Source: Leptospira fainei serovar Hurstbridge str. BUT 6 (GTDB lineage Bacteria; Spirochaetota; Leptospiria; Leptospirales; Leptospiraceae). From it: 64,000 nt of DNA. The stretch's first letter is position 1, and each line of letters begins with the position of its first letter. The stretch lies in the NCBI RefSeq assembly GCF_000306235.2, contig NZ_AKWZ02000012.1, positions 36,708-100,707 of the forward strand. Direction: 5' to 3'. The notes under the pieces are model-generated. The model did not search any database. It was not told where the DNA came from and saw only the letters and a program-made list of their open reading frames with translations. A program made the position numbers and the translations under genes. Shown one piece after another: positions 47,248 to 55,374 of the stretch.

Positions 47248-48138
47248 TTAAACTTCGGACTTACTCCCGAAGAATTTTCCCACGAACCCCATCCCTCGAT
47301 CCAAAAGCAAACCTACAAGCCCTACGAAAACAAGTGCAACGAGCAAGTCGCTTAACCTTGAGCTGTTCCAGGAATCCCAAATAAAGAATCCGATTCCGAC
47401 TCCTCCAGTCAGCATTTCGGCGGCCACGATCGCAAGCCAAGCCATACCGATCGAAATTCGCAATCCCGTAAAAATATAAGGGGCCGCTGCCGGTAACAAA
47501 ATCTTATAGAAATATCGCATTCCATTAATTTGATATACTTTCGAGATATTCTCGTAATCCTTCGGAATCCGCATAATCCCAACCGAAGTGTTGATGATAA
47601 TCGGCCAAAGCGAAGTTATGAAGATAACGAAAACCGCGGAGGGTCCCGCCTTGTTGAATGCCGCCAAGGATATCGGAAGCCATCCTAAAGGGGGAATCGT
47701 CCGTAAAACTTGAAAAATCGGATCCACGGCCTTAAAAGCTAAACTCGATTTACCGATCAAAATCCCTAGAATTATTCCCACAAAAGCCGCGCATGAATAA
47801 CCGATACCTACCCTTTGCAATGAGGAAAGTAATTGCCAGCCGATTCCTTTATCGTTTGCCCCGTTATCGAACCAAGGATGAAGTATGAGATCTTTCGACT
47901 CCACTATCGTTTGGATCGGCCCGGGCAGCGTAACATCCTGCATTTGGGAATAAAACTGCCAGACAATTCCGAAAATCAGCAAAGCGAAACCGGGTAATAG
48001 AATCGACATGACCGTATTCTTTATCGAAGCCGAACGCTCCGAATCGACTGCGGTTCCGAATTCAAGCGAGTTTAGCTTATCCGTGGAATCCAAGACAGAT
48101 GAAGCTACCGGAACAGATTGCATCTCGATCGTATTCAT
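47248..48138 (-). CDS. nrtB: Nitrate-type ABC transporter permease
   Basis: 296 residues, six membrane segments after a polar N-terminus of ~45 residues. The permease motif that contacts the ATPase is present (EAA-like loop: INGMRYFYKILLPAAAPYIF with TGLRISIGMAW). It resembles NrtB/SsuC in PIFQVLRTIPPLGWLPISLAAF. It should form a homodimeric channel for nitrate in the inner membrane with NrtA and NrtD. It is placed 49 bases after nrtA. Confidence 0.88.
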   Translation of the reverse strand: MNTIEMQSVPVASSVLDSTDKLNSLEFGTAVDSERSASIKNTVMSILLPGFALLIFGIVWQFYSQMQDVTLPGPIQTIVESKDLILHPWFDNGANDKGIGWQLLSSLQRVGIGYSCAAFVGIILGILIGKSSLAFKAVDPIFQVLRTIPPLGWLPISLAAFNKAGPSAVFVIFITSLWPIIINTSVGIMRIPKDYENISKVYQINGMRYFYKILLPAAAPYIFTGLRISIGMAWLAIVAAEMLTGGVGIGFFIWDSWNSSRLSDLLVALVFVGLVGLLLDRGMGFVGKFFGSKSEV

Positions 48139-48187
48139 TTCTTTTTCCTGCCTTTAAACGCTCTCTTTAAAGAGAAATTTACGCGTC

Positions 48188-49474
48188 TCATTTCTTCCCG
48201 TGGGACGTTTTCTTACCGTCTATATTCTTAATTGCTAATTTATTTAAATAACCTTCCGGATCGTTAGGATCAAATTTAACGCCGTCAAAGAAAGTTTCGA
48301 TTCCTCGCGAATCGCTTTTAGGGATTGCCTTTTTCTGTCCGATTTCTGAGGCGCATTCTTTCCAGATATCGGCGCGATTCACTTGATTTACGACTTTATC
48401 ATAATCCACTCCGTTCGGCAAAAAACCCCATCGCCTGGTTTCAGCTAAGAACCATTTGTCGTGGCTTTTATACGGAAAGCTAGCGTTGCTGCTCCAATAT
48501 TTCATCTTCGGAATTTTGTTGGTCATATCCCGACCATCCCCGTAAACAAACTCGCCTTTCAATCGAGGAAGAATATCGGCTTCAGGAACATTCACCCAAT
48601 TTTTTTGGGAAAGAATTTTCGCCATTTCCTTAACGTTCTCCGCCTTCTCCGCCCATATTTGAGCTTCCATCACGGCTTTTAAGATTGCCTTGGCGGAATT
48701 CGGATTTTTATCCACCCAATCTTTACGCATTGCGAAAGATTTTTCAGGATGATCCTTCCATATTTCTTGGGTCATGAGCGCGGTGTATCCCACCTTCTGA
48801 TTGAGAAGTTGTTGATTCCAAGGCTCACCCACGCAAAAAGCATCCATCGTTTCGACTTTCATATTTGCCACCATCTGCGGTGGAGGAACAACGATGGTAG
48901 TTACATCTAAATCCGGATCGATTCCGCCTGCCGCTAACCAATATCGTAGCCAATAATTGTGGGTTCCTGTTGGAAATGTCATTGCTACCGTGAGCGGCTT
49001 TCCGTCCGCTTTTGCCCTCATGGCAACAGCTTTGAGCGGAGAACTATCCACAGAGAGACCGATATCTTTGTATTTCGTCGCCGCAGAAATTCCCTGGTTA
49101 TTCAAATTCAAACGAGCCAGGATGTACATCGGAACCGGTTTATTTCCTTTCGTGTTGATCCCTAACGCCAACGCATAAGGCATCGGAGTAAGTATATGAG
49201 CTCCATCGATGCCGCCATTTTCGGAACCAAGTTCAAGATTGTCTCTGGTCGTCCCCCAGGAAGCTTGCTTAACGACCTCTACTTCGTTCATTCCGTATTT
49301 CTTAAAAAGTCCCTTTTCGGCCGCTATGACGAGCGGAGCGGAATCCATTAGCGCGATATAACCTATCTTCGCCTTAGTAGTTTCCAATTTTCCTTCCGCG
49401 AATATTCCGGGAATGTTTACGGAATATGCAATCATTCCGATCATGAACGCTATATATTCGATTCTTCTTCGCAT
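48188..49474 (-). CDS. nrtA: Nitrate-type ABC transporter substrate-binding protein
   Basis: 428 residues with a Sec signal peptide (IEYIAFMIGMIAYSVNIPGI, then FAEGK). The mature protein is of the NrtA/CmpA type: KIGYIALMDSAPLVIAAEKG, GIDGAHILTPMPYALALG, TFPTGTHNYWLRYWLAAGGI and EPWNQQLL are conserved in nitrate/bicarbonate binders rather than in sulfonate binders. It delivers nitrate from the periplasm to NrtB. First gene of its operon, with a possible sigma-54 site 135 bases upstream. Confidence 0.9.
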   Translation of the reverse strand: MRRRIEYIAFMIGMIAYSVNIPGIFAEGKLETTKAKIGYIALMDSAPLVIAAEKGLFKKYGMNEVEVVKQASWGTTRDNLELGSENGGIDGAHILTPMPYALALGINTKGNKPVPMYILARLNLNNQGISAATKYKDIGLSVDSSPLKAVAMRAKADGKPLTVAMTFPTGTHNYWLRYWLAAGGIDPDLDVTTIVVPPPQMVANMKVETMDAFCVGEPWNQQLLNQKVGYTALMTQEIWKDHPEKSFAMRKDWVDKNPNSAKAILKAVMEAQIWAEKAENVKEMAKILSQKNWVNVPEADILPRLKGEFVYGDGRDMTNKIPKMKYWSSNASFPYKSHDKWFLAETRRWGFLPNGVDYDKVVNQVNRADIWKECASEIGQKKAIPKSDSRGIETFFDGVKFDPNDPEGYLNKLAIKNIDGKKTSHGKK

Positions 49475-49608
49475 TGTTATTCAATACTCCATTAGTTTCT
49501 GAGAGAATTCGACGCGAACTTTCGATCTCCGAAATGAAAGGATAAAATTATAAATTAATAATATACTATCGTTTTCGCAGGATTATTTCGTCGATTCGAT
49601 TCTTAATA

Positions 49609-49625
49609 AGCAATTATCATACCAA
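49609..49625 (-). promoter_or_regulatory. Possible sigma-54 promoter of nrtABD
   Basis: On the minus strand the sequence reads TTGGTATGATAATTGCT: GG and GC ten bases apart, perfect TTGC, but TAT for CAC in the -24 box. It points at nrtA about 135 bases downstream. Weaker than the other two, supported mainly by the shared context. Confidence 0.45.
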
Positions 49626-49903
49626 TAAATATAATTTATTTTGATTTCAGCGAATTTTAGAGCAATTCCCATAAAATAATTAATCGCCGAGCTATTAAAT
49701 AGCACAAAATATGCCGTTCGCCAAAAATATACACAAACTACGCGGCCAAGAATGAGCAAAATAAAGGCCATAAAAAAGAATCACGTACATTTAATGAGCT
49801 TTATTACTATTTTTAAGACAATTTCTAGAATAGGAAAGGACCAAGCAACCGCCGCAAAAGCTCGATTCTCTTATTAGATGCCATTTTTATAATTATTTAT
49901 TAA

Positions 49904-49920
49904 TTGGCACAATTATTGCT
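49904..49920 (+). promoter_or_regulatory. Sigma-54 (-24/-12) promoter of the outer-membrane barrel gene
   Basis: TTGGCACAATTATTGCT is a full match to TTGGCAC-N5-TTGC(A/T). Transcription should start near 49932, then AAGGA and ATG 49952 follow. The open frame that begins inside this promoter (TTG 49904) therefore cannot be the protein start. Confidence 0.85.
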
Positions 49921-49951
49921 TAAATCGGTTTTAAGCAACAAGGAACGCCGA

Positions 49952-51871
49952 ATGAAACAATTTATAGCACCGGACCGGAGCTTTAACGTCACGAGAAGCT
50001 CTCAGATACAAGCAAAGATAGGAATCCGAAAAGAAGTAAACCGCATGTTTAACAACATCAGGAAGTATATTTCCAATTATAATACCCGTGAATTAATTAT
50101 AATTTTATTAATTAGTTTAATTACCTCCGGGCTGAATTCGCAAACATTGGAAAATCCCGTTCAAAAACCGGATCCTATTGTCCCGCAATCTCAAAATCAA
50201 CCCGAACCTCCTAAATCTGAGCCGCCAAAAACGGAAACTCAGGAGCCTAAGAAAAAGTCGGAAGAGGTAAAATATGCGACTCCTCTTAAAGGAGACATTC
50301 CTCTTGATTACTTAAGAACACTACTCGTCACACCGGAACAAATGAAAGACACGCAAAAATCCAATTTGTTTTGGCTAGACAATCTTAAAATGGGATTTTC
50401 AGCGAGACCTAGATACGAATCCCGGGAAAACTCGACTTTTAATAAACGGATAGACGACTATACTTCGTTCGTCGGCCAAAATACCCAGGTTTGGTTTTTG
50501 CTCGATCCATCCCCCTATTTCTCCGTAAAGATTACGATGCAGGATAGTAGATTATGGGGAGGAAGTCAGGGTGCACAAAATGCGGGGAACTGGTCTTACG
50601 CACTTACGACCGGGGCAGGAACAACAGTAACACCAGGGACTACCACTAGCACAAACGTTCGAAGCAATACGGATATTAGAGAAGCGTTTATCGTTTTAAA
50701 AAAATCCGAGAAACTACCGGTTTCAATTTTCATCGGGCGACAAGTCTTCGCATTCGGAGATCTAAAAATCGTCGGTCCGTTAAACTGGTTAAACACCGGG
50801 TTTTCTTTCGACGGTGTCCGCTTTGTTCATGATTCGAAATGGTTTCGTTCCCATGTTTTCGGAACAATCCTATCCGATCAATACAATGCCCCTTACGGAC
50901 TAACAACGAGTAACGGGCAAGCTAAAGGTACTATCGATGAAGCGTATTTTACCGGAATGTACAATACGATCAAAGGCGGCGACATAGCGCATCTCGATTT
51001 GTATGCGTTGGATATTTCCAAAAAATGGATTGCGAATCCTAATCCTACCGACTTCGACAGCAGACTGAAGCAGAGAGACAACTTATTAACGACAGGATTT
51101 CGATTAACCAATAGAACGAATATGAATAACTTACCCGCCGGCAAAGTATGGGATTGGACGATAGAATCGGCCTGGCAATCCGGATACACCGGTGATCGGG
51201 TAAAGGCGGATTGGGATATTTTAAATCTCCAAACCGCTTCGGGTAAAAACATATACACACAGAGAGTCCAATACGACACTCATTTTCTATCCCTCGATAC
51301 GGGTTGGAAAGTTTTAGATAATGTTCGACTCGGCGCAGGATACACTTTTGGATCAGGGGATCCGAATCGATCCGATGCGAAAGTAGGAACTTGGCAAACT
51401 CTCTTCCCTCAAGTTGCCGGTTCTTTCCCGAATTGGAATACGATGAACGGTCAGTCGCTTTTGGCGGGATTTCAGAATACGAAATCGTACTCGGCTAGGA
51501 TGAATATTAAAACGGAATCCTACGGAACTTTTATTTTCGCATTTTATGATACGCTAAAAGCCACTCCGCAGGATGCATGGTACAACGTAGCCGGAGTTCC
51601 AAACACCGGAAACAGCACTGAAAACTTTTCGAACAACAAATTCACGATCGATAACGGTAGACTTGGAAAACGATTGTTCTATCAATACGATTTCACATGG
51701 ATTTACAATTATTCCGAATTCATCTCCGTCTGGTCGGGCTTCTCATTAGTAAGAGCGCAGGACGCAATTAGAAATGCAAGGGATAATCCGTACGCTCCTA
51801 ATCCTCTGGACCGTTCCACTTTCGAACCCAATTCGAAATTCTTCTATCTAATGGTCTCCGTTTCTCTATAA
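49952..51871 (+). CDS. Outer-membrane beta-barrel, alginate-export-like porin
   Basis: 639 residues from ATG 49952 (AAGGA eight bases before); ATG 50045, just before a clean signal peptide (NTRELIIILLISLITSGLNSQ), would give 608. After the signal a Pro/Glu/Lys-rich linker (~residues 68-110) precedes a barrel domain rich in alternating strands (FSARPRYESREN; VWFLLDPSPYFSVKITMQDS; FIGRQVFAFGDLKIVGPLNW) up to the final FFYLMVSVSL. It resembles the AlgE-type alginate_exp family, used as general or specific channels. Its sigma-54 promoter and position next to nrtA suggest it lets nitrate through the outer membrane. The substrate is an inference. Confidence 0.82.
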   Translation: MKQFIAPDRSFNVTRSSQIQAKIGIRKEVNRMFNNIRKYISNYNTRELIIILLISLITSGLNSQTLENPVQKPDPIVPQSQNQPEPPKSEPPKTETQEPKKKSEEVKYATPLKGDIPLDYLRTLLVTPEQMKDTQKSNLFWLDNLKMGFSARPRYESRENSTFNKRIDDYTSFVGQNTQVWFLLDPSPYFSVKITMQDSRLWGGSQGAQNAGNWSYALTTGAGTTVTPGTTTSTNVRSNTDIREAFIVLKKSEKLPVSIFIGRQVFAFGDLKIVGPLNWLNTGFSFDGVRFVHDSKWFRSHVFGTILSDQYNAPYGLTTSNGQAKGTIDEAYFTGMYNTIKGGDIAHLDLYALDISKKWIANPNPTDFDSRLKQRDNLLTTGFRLTNRTNMNNLPAGKVWDWTIESAWQSGYTGDRVKADWDILNLQTASGKNIYTQRVQYDTHFLSLDTGWKVLDNVRLGAGYTFGSGDPNRSDAKVGTWQTLFPQVAGSFPNWNTMNGQSLLAGFQNTKSYSARMNIKTESYGTFIFAFYDTLKATPQDAWYNVAGVPNTGNSTENFSNNKFTIDNGRLGKRLFYQYDFTWIYNYSEFISVWSGFSLVRAQDAIRNARDNPYAPNPLDRSTFEPNSKFFYLMVSVSL

Positions 51872-51877
51872 ATAATA

Positions 51878-51914
51878 CGTTTTAGAAATGGCAGCCATAC
51901 GGTCTTCTAAAACG
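51878..51914. terminator. Stem-loop between convergent genes
   Basis: CGTTTTAGAA (51878-51887) and TTCTAAAACG (51905-51914) form a perfect 10-bp stem around 17 bases, six bases past the barrel gene stop and before the end of the convergent minus-strand gene. It probably serves both directions, although no long T run follows. Confidence 0.45.
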
Positions 51915-51919
51915 GCAAA

Positions 51920-52294
51920 TTAAGATTCTCTTTCATATCCTTCTTTAAACTCTTTAAAGAAGGATAAAGATTTTTTCGCCAAAGCAAGTTCTGCCTTTAA
52001 ATTAGCGGCCTCCCATTTTAAGGAACTTACCTCCCCCTTCAGCAAAGTAGCTTCTCCGAGTTGTTCCATTATTTGCGATCTTAGCCAGTTGATCTGATTC
52101 TTTTGGAGCTTTACTTTTGCCAACAATCTGAATATAAAAATGCTATTTTTTAAGGCTCTAGACGTCTTTCTTAGTTTAGTAGAGGCGAGCGTTTTTTCGC
52201 GGAGAGTTAATACCCTTCTTAAGGAGTGAACCTGAGAAACGTTTCCTAAATTCTCCTCAAAATACTCTATGCTATACCACTTAGAAAAATACAT
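51920..52294 (-). CDS. Hypothetical coiled-coil protein
   Basis: 124 residues from ATG 52294 (an upstream GTG 52315 adds seven). The C-terminal ~60 residues form a regular heptad-rich helix (QNQINWLRSQIMEQLGEATL; VSSLKWEAANLKAELALAKK), typical of a coiled coil. The N-terminal half is basic. No signal, membrane segment or known domain. It is convergent with the barrel gene. Function unknown; it may act in oligomerisation or as an adaptor. Confidence 0.5.
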   Translation of the reverse strand: MYFSKWYSIEYFEENLGNVSQVHSLRRVLTLREKTLASTKLRKTSRALKNSIFIFRLLAKVKLQKNQINWLRSQIMEQLGEATLLKGEVSSLKWEAANLKAELALAKKSLSFFKEFKEGYERES

Positions 52295-52531
52295 AACCTT
52301 AATATACCGGACCACTCTCCGTAACCCTCGCTTTTTAAAATGCGTGAAATACCTGAAATTTTTGCGTTATAGAACTTAAATCCTTCGCCCAAAGACCCTC
52401 AATTCTCCGATAGGAGCTATCTTTTAAGGTTGATCTTAAATCCCTTACTGACTAATATCCAAAGTGAGATATAATTGTTCGCCTACACTTTAGTAACATT
52501 TTAACAATATTCAAGTAACTATTTTATCAAA

Positions 52532-52924
52532 ATGTCAAAAAAATTGAAAAAGACAAACACTATCGGAAATCGGCTACAAATAGCTTTCAAAGAACTCGAA
52601 ATTTCCAGAGAGGAAGGTGCAGAGACCATCGGCACTTCTTTAGCGACCATAAATCGATACTTATGCGACCAAGAAACGATACCGGAATTCAGAATGGACC
52701 TACTCTTAATTAAGAAAGGGGTTTCAAAAGTATTCGTATTTAAGAACAAGGGAATACCGAAAGCGACCTGGGAAGAACGACTCAATTTCATCGAAAAAGA
52801 AAAGGCCTTAATTAACGAAATTCGGCATAATGCCACTTTAAAAGAGTTAATTTCGAAATTGTCGAAACTTTCCGACGAGAATCTGAAATTCATCAACATA
52901 CTGTTATCCAAATTGAAATCCTAG
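52532..52924 (+). CDS. Small HTH DNA-binding protein (Xre-like), convergent with a 7TM gene
   Basis: 130 residues. A helix-turn-helix of the Cro/CI type occupies ~13-60 (LEISREEGAETIGTSLATIN, then RYLCDQETIPEFRM), and the C-terminal ~45 residues form helices (ELISKLSKLSDENLKFINIL) that look like a dimerisation part. No effector domain. It ends 12 bases from the stop of the convergent 7TM gene. The 54-kb pair has the same layout, and its HTH protein ends with a comparable helix pair (LLSKLSNADREAVFKLIESL). Start ATG 52532 without an obvious ribosome-binding site. Confidence 0.72.
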   Translation: MSKKLKKTNTIGNRLQIAFKELEISREEGAETIGTSLATINRYLCDQETIPEFRMDLLLIKKGVSKVFVFKNKGIPKATWEERLNFIEKEKALINEIRHNATLKELISKLSKLSDENLKFINILLSKLKS

Positions 52925-52936
52925 AAGAATACGTTT

Positions 52937-53851
52937 TTAGTTTATAAAAAGATCCGTTACTTTTTGCGAATATTGTCTGACATGATTCGATATGGTTCCT
53001 TCCTTCGAATATACGAACTCTAATAACATTTCGGCTTGCAGCGCATAAACCTCTTCCCTTCTCTTAGCCTCAAATTGATTGCAAATTTCCGCAAAGGTCA
53101 TTGGATCGATTTTTTTCAATAAAAATCGATTGAGAGAAACCAGTGTGGACGAGAATCTCGGGTTTCGGAAATCGTACTTAAAATCGGAAAGATCTATATT
53201 AAATAATCTGTAATTAGTAATCGAAAGCCAGACGATCCAAAGAAACGCCAAAGTACCAAGCATAATCGTCGGAATTGCGGAAATCCCGAAGCTGGATGAA
53301 AGAATTATAAAAAAATAAGAGATAAGTCCGCAGAAGATCGCTCCGGCAGATAGATAAATGGAATGAATCCTCACAAAATAGTTTCCGATGAAGATATTTC
53401 GAATTAATATCGCAAGGCATAAAAAGACTGAAACATAGATATATGTGCAGGCAGGATAATAAAGCGGGCCCGGCTTAAAAATTCTTAGCCTTCCTTCCAT
53501 TCGATACGGACCGACTTCCCCTTCGAAAGCATACCAAGAAAAGAATACTATAGCTATCACATGAAATAGAGTTAAAAATGCAGGTGGAGACGTCGGCGAA
53601 TTCGGTTTGGAATAATTAAAGGTTATATAGATTAATAAAATCGGAATAAAGAGAATCGGGATCGGAATTAGATTTATAAGAGAAGATTGCAAAGTAAAGG
53701 GAAGCGGAATTTCACTTAAAGACAAAAGTGCGCACCATACCGACATTAGTAGCGCAATGAGTGAAAAAGATAGATTCAGATAATTTTTTTCCGAACCCTT
53801 ATAAAAATGCAATGCCGATAGAGATAAAAGGACAAATGTTACGATTGCCAA
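52937..53851 (-). CDS. Kinase-less seven-helix sensor-like membrane protein (paralogue of 29956-30870)
   Basis: 304 residues from TTG 53851 with GGAG six bases upstream. About eight hydrophobic segments cover residues ~1-215, then a conserved cytoplasmic tail (FRNPRFSSTLVSLNRFLLKK; FAEICNQFEAKRREEVYALQ; AEMLLEFVYS). The sequence matches the gene at 29956 along its whole length, including NLIPIPILFIPILLIYI-type helices. The fold recalls the N-terminal 7TM half of some histidine kinases, but no catalytic domain follows. It is divergent from the next HTH gene (~195 bp) and convergent with the previous one, so either HTH protein could be its output partner. Confidence 0.75.
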   Translation of the reverse strand: MAIVTFVLLSLSALHFYKGSEKNYLNLSFSLIALLMSVWCALLSLSEIPLPFTLQSSLINLIPIPILFIPILLIYITFNYSKPNSPTSPPAFLTLFHVIAIVFFSWYAFEGEVGPYRMEGRLRIFKPGPLYYPACTYIYVSVFLCLAILIRNIFIGNYFVRIHSIYLSAGAIFCGLISYFFIILSSSFGISAIPTIMLGTLAFLWIVWLSITNYRLFNIDLSDFKYDFRNPRFSSTLVSLNRFLLKKIDPMTFAEICNQFEAKRREEVYALQAEMLLEFVYSKEGTISNHVRQYSQKVTDLFIN

Positions 53852-54031
53852 AATCAGCTCCGGGTCGTTTTCACAAATTGAGGCACAAATAATCTTGAGT
53901 CGGTGAGCAAAATCGGATCTTTTTTTAAGTTGCAGAATCGGATTAGAACTATTCTAATCATTAAAGTGCTCGAAATTGACATATATTTCTTCACATATTC
54001 GTATAAATCATTAAATTTTGACAACCTTTTT

Positions 54032-54048
54032 ATATAAATTATTTATAT
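54032..54048 (+). promoter_or_regulatory. 17-bp palindrome over the start of the second HTH gene
   Basis: ATATAAAT-T-ATTTATAT is a perfect dyad (54032-54048) whose right end overlaps ATG 54047; TTGACA lies at 54018-54023. A repressor bound here would block its own gene and possibly the divergent 7TM gene. The AT-only sequence makes chance less unlikely, hence modest confidence. Confidence 0.35.
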
Positions 54049-54445
54049 GATAAAATCATCAGGGGAGCGGGTAAAATTCGTCCGGATAGAGGGTCGAATC
54101 ACGGAAATCAATCAAAAGGATTTTGCAGAGGAAATAAAGATCACTCAAGCAATGCTGAGCTTAATCGAAGCGAATAAACAACCTCTCTCCTACGCTATCG
54201 CACTTAAAATCGAAAAGGCGACGGGATATAGAGCGGAATGGCTGATCGACGGTACCAAACCTGAAAAACTGGCGAAAAATTCTCAAGAGATAAGGAATCC
54301 GAAGGATCAGGAAGACCTTCTAAGGTTAATTTCCAAAACGAATGCCGGCGACTATGTTATACTTCTACTTTCGAAGCTCTCTAATGCCGATCGGGAAGCG
54401 GTTTTTAAACTGATCGAATCCTTAGCTAATAAACGAAAGAAGTAA
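54047..54445 (+). CDS. Xre-family HTH regulator, convergent with a 7TM gene
   Basis: 132 residues. The Cro/CI-type HTH spans ~8-60 (INQKDFAEEIKITQAMLSLI, EANKQPLSYAIALKIEKATG, YRAEWLIDG), a textbook Xre form. The C-terminal ~45 residues (DLLRLISKTNAGDYVILLLS; NADREAVFKLIESLANK) form a short helical dimerisation unit. It ends 2 bases before the stop of the convergent 7TM gene at 54448. The layout repeats the 52.5-kb pair. A palindrome lies on its start. It probably represses its own promoter; how the 7TM protein feeds into it is unknown. Confidence 0.8.
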   Translation: MIKSSGERVKFVRIEGRITEINQKDFAEEIKITQAMLSLIEANKQPLSYAIALKIEKATGYRAEWLIDGTKPEKLAKNSQEIRNPKDQEDLLRLISKTNAGDYVILLLSKLSNADREAVFKLIESLANKRKK

Positions 54446-54447
54446 TT

Positions 54448-55359
54448 TCATTTAAAATAACGGCCAAATTGCTCGGCAATGACTCTAGATTTTTCATCGC
54501 CTTCAAGTGACGTTCTTGCAACAAGTTCATAGTTAAACTCGATTAACGAACTGGCTATCTGAGACCTAGTATCCAATAATTTTTTATCATAATCTCTTGG
54601 ATCTGCCAAATGGTATAAAAGTAGGACGGCAGGTAAACTTGCGCGTATCAAAAATGGAATCTTTTTCCCCGAAAGCAATTGGTCCTTTATTGCAAACGCA
54701 TCGTAATGCAATATCGCAATCGCCCACAGGAAAAGAAAGAGAATGATTCCGATCGATACCAAATGCACGTAAAAAATCTGAAATAACGGTAGTAGATAAA
54801 TGAAGACTAATGCGAAAAACAAAGAGACACTAATTCCGCTTAATAATAGTATCATGCGAACCCGCATCAATCCTTTCGAAATGCGAATTCGATTCCCTAA
54901 ATTTAAAATAGAAAGCCCCAAAATGGTCGTCGCATATATTAACAAAAGATGATAATTGAATGTAGGTCGGTAATAAAAATTATACGAATCTATCAGTACG
55001 CTAAATTTACAAAAAACCGCACAATAAACAAAGTACCCCAATAAGAATACATGAGCAACGCTTCCTGCTTTTTGAATAAGAAGAGTATCCGCCACCTCCC
55101 CTTTTAGTTTTCGAACAATCGAATTTAGAGTAGAGGGTATGAAAATTGACGGAAGTAGCATCCAATCGAATGCAAACGGCCTAATTCCCAGAGGTAAAAA
55201 GTCCCGTATCAGGAAACAACCTATCCAGAGTGAAATTAATATGCAGAGAGTTAAGAATCTTCGATTCAAATCACTGGTAGGCGAAATTTTAAATACGTAA
55301 ACCCCAAAAAATAAGGAGAATAATATGGCTACTGTTTCTACAAATTGTATCGAGAGCAT
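54448..55359 (-). CDS. Seven-helix membrane protein, divergent relative of the kinase-less 7TM group
   Basis: 303 residues. Hydrophobic segments cover ~1-215, with the same order of helices as the genes at 29956 and 52937 (LPLGIRPFAFDWMLLPSIFI; ILFLFLWAIAILHYDAFAIK in place of the NYRLFNI region). The cytoplasmic tail (~220-303) differs: RASLPAVLLLYHLADPRDYD, SQIASSLIEFNYELVARTSL. No kinase or other enzyme domain. Its start is 15 bases after the stop of the acyltransferase-like gene, so the two form an operon. This makes it the likely receptor for, or partner of, whatever that enzyme makes. That is inference. Confidence 0.72.
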   Translation of the reverse strand: MLSIQFVETVAILFSLFFGVYVFKISPTSDLNRRFLTLCILISLWIGCFLIRDFLPLGIRPFAFDWMLLPSIFIPSTLNSIVRKLKGEVADTLLIQKAGSVAHVFLLGYFVYCAVFCKFSVLIDSYNFYYRPTFNYHLLLIYATTILGLSILNLGNRIRISKGLMRVRMILLLSGISVSLFFALVFIYLLPLFQIFYVHLVSIGIILFLFLWAIAILHYDAFAIKDQLLSGKKIPFLIRASLPAVLLLYHLADPRDYDKKLLDTRSQIASSLIEFNYELVARTSLEGDEKSRVIAEQFGRYFK

Positions 55360-55374
55360 GTCAATTTAGTTTAA

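Noticed and set aside
49904..49951. TTG start for the outer-membrane barrel gene
   Set aside because: The codon is part of the sigma-54 -24 box, so it would not be transcribed.
52519..52911. 130-codon minus-strand frame opposite the first HTH gene
   Set aside because: Mirror of the HTH gene; no domain, and it would overlap the convergent gene arrangement.
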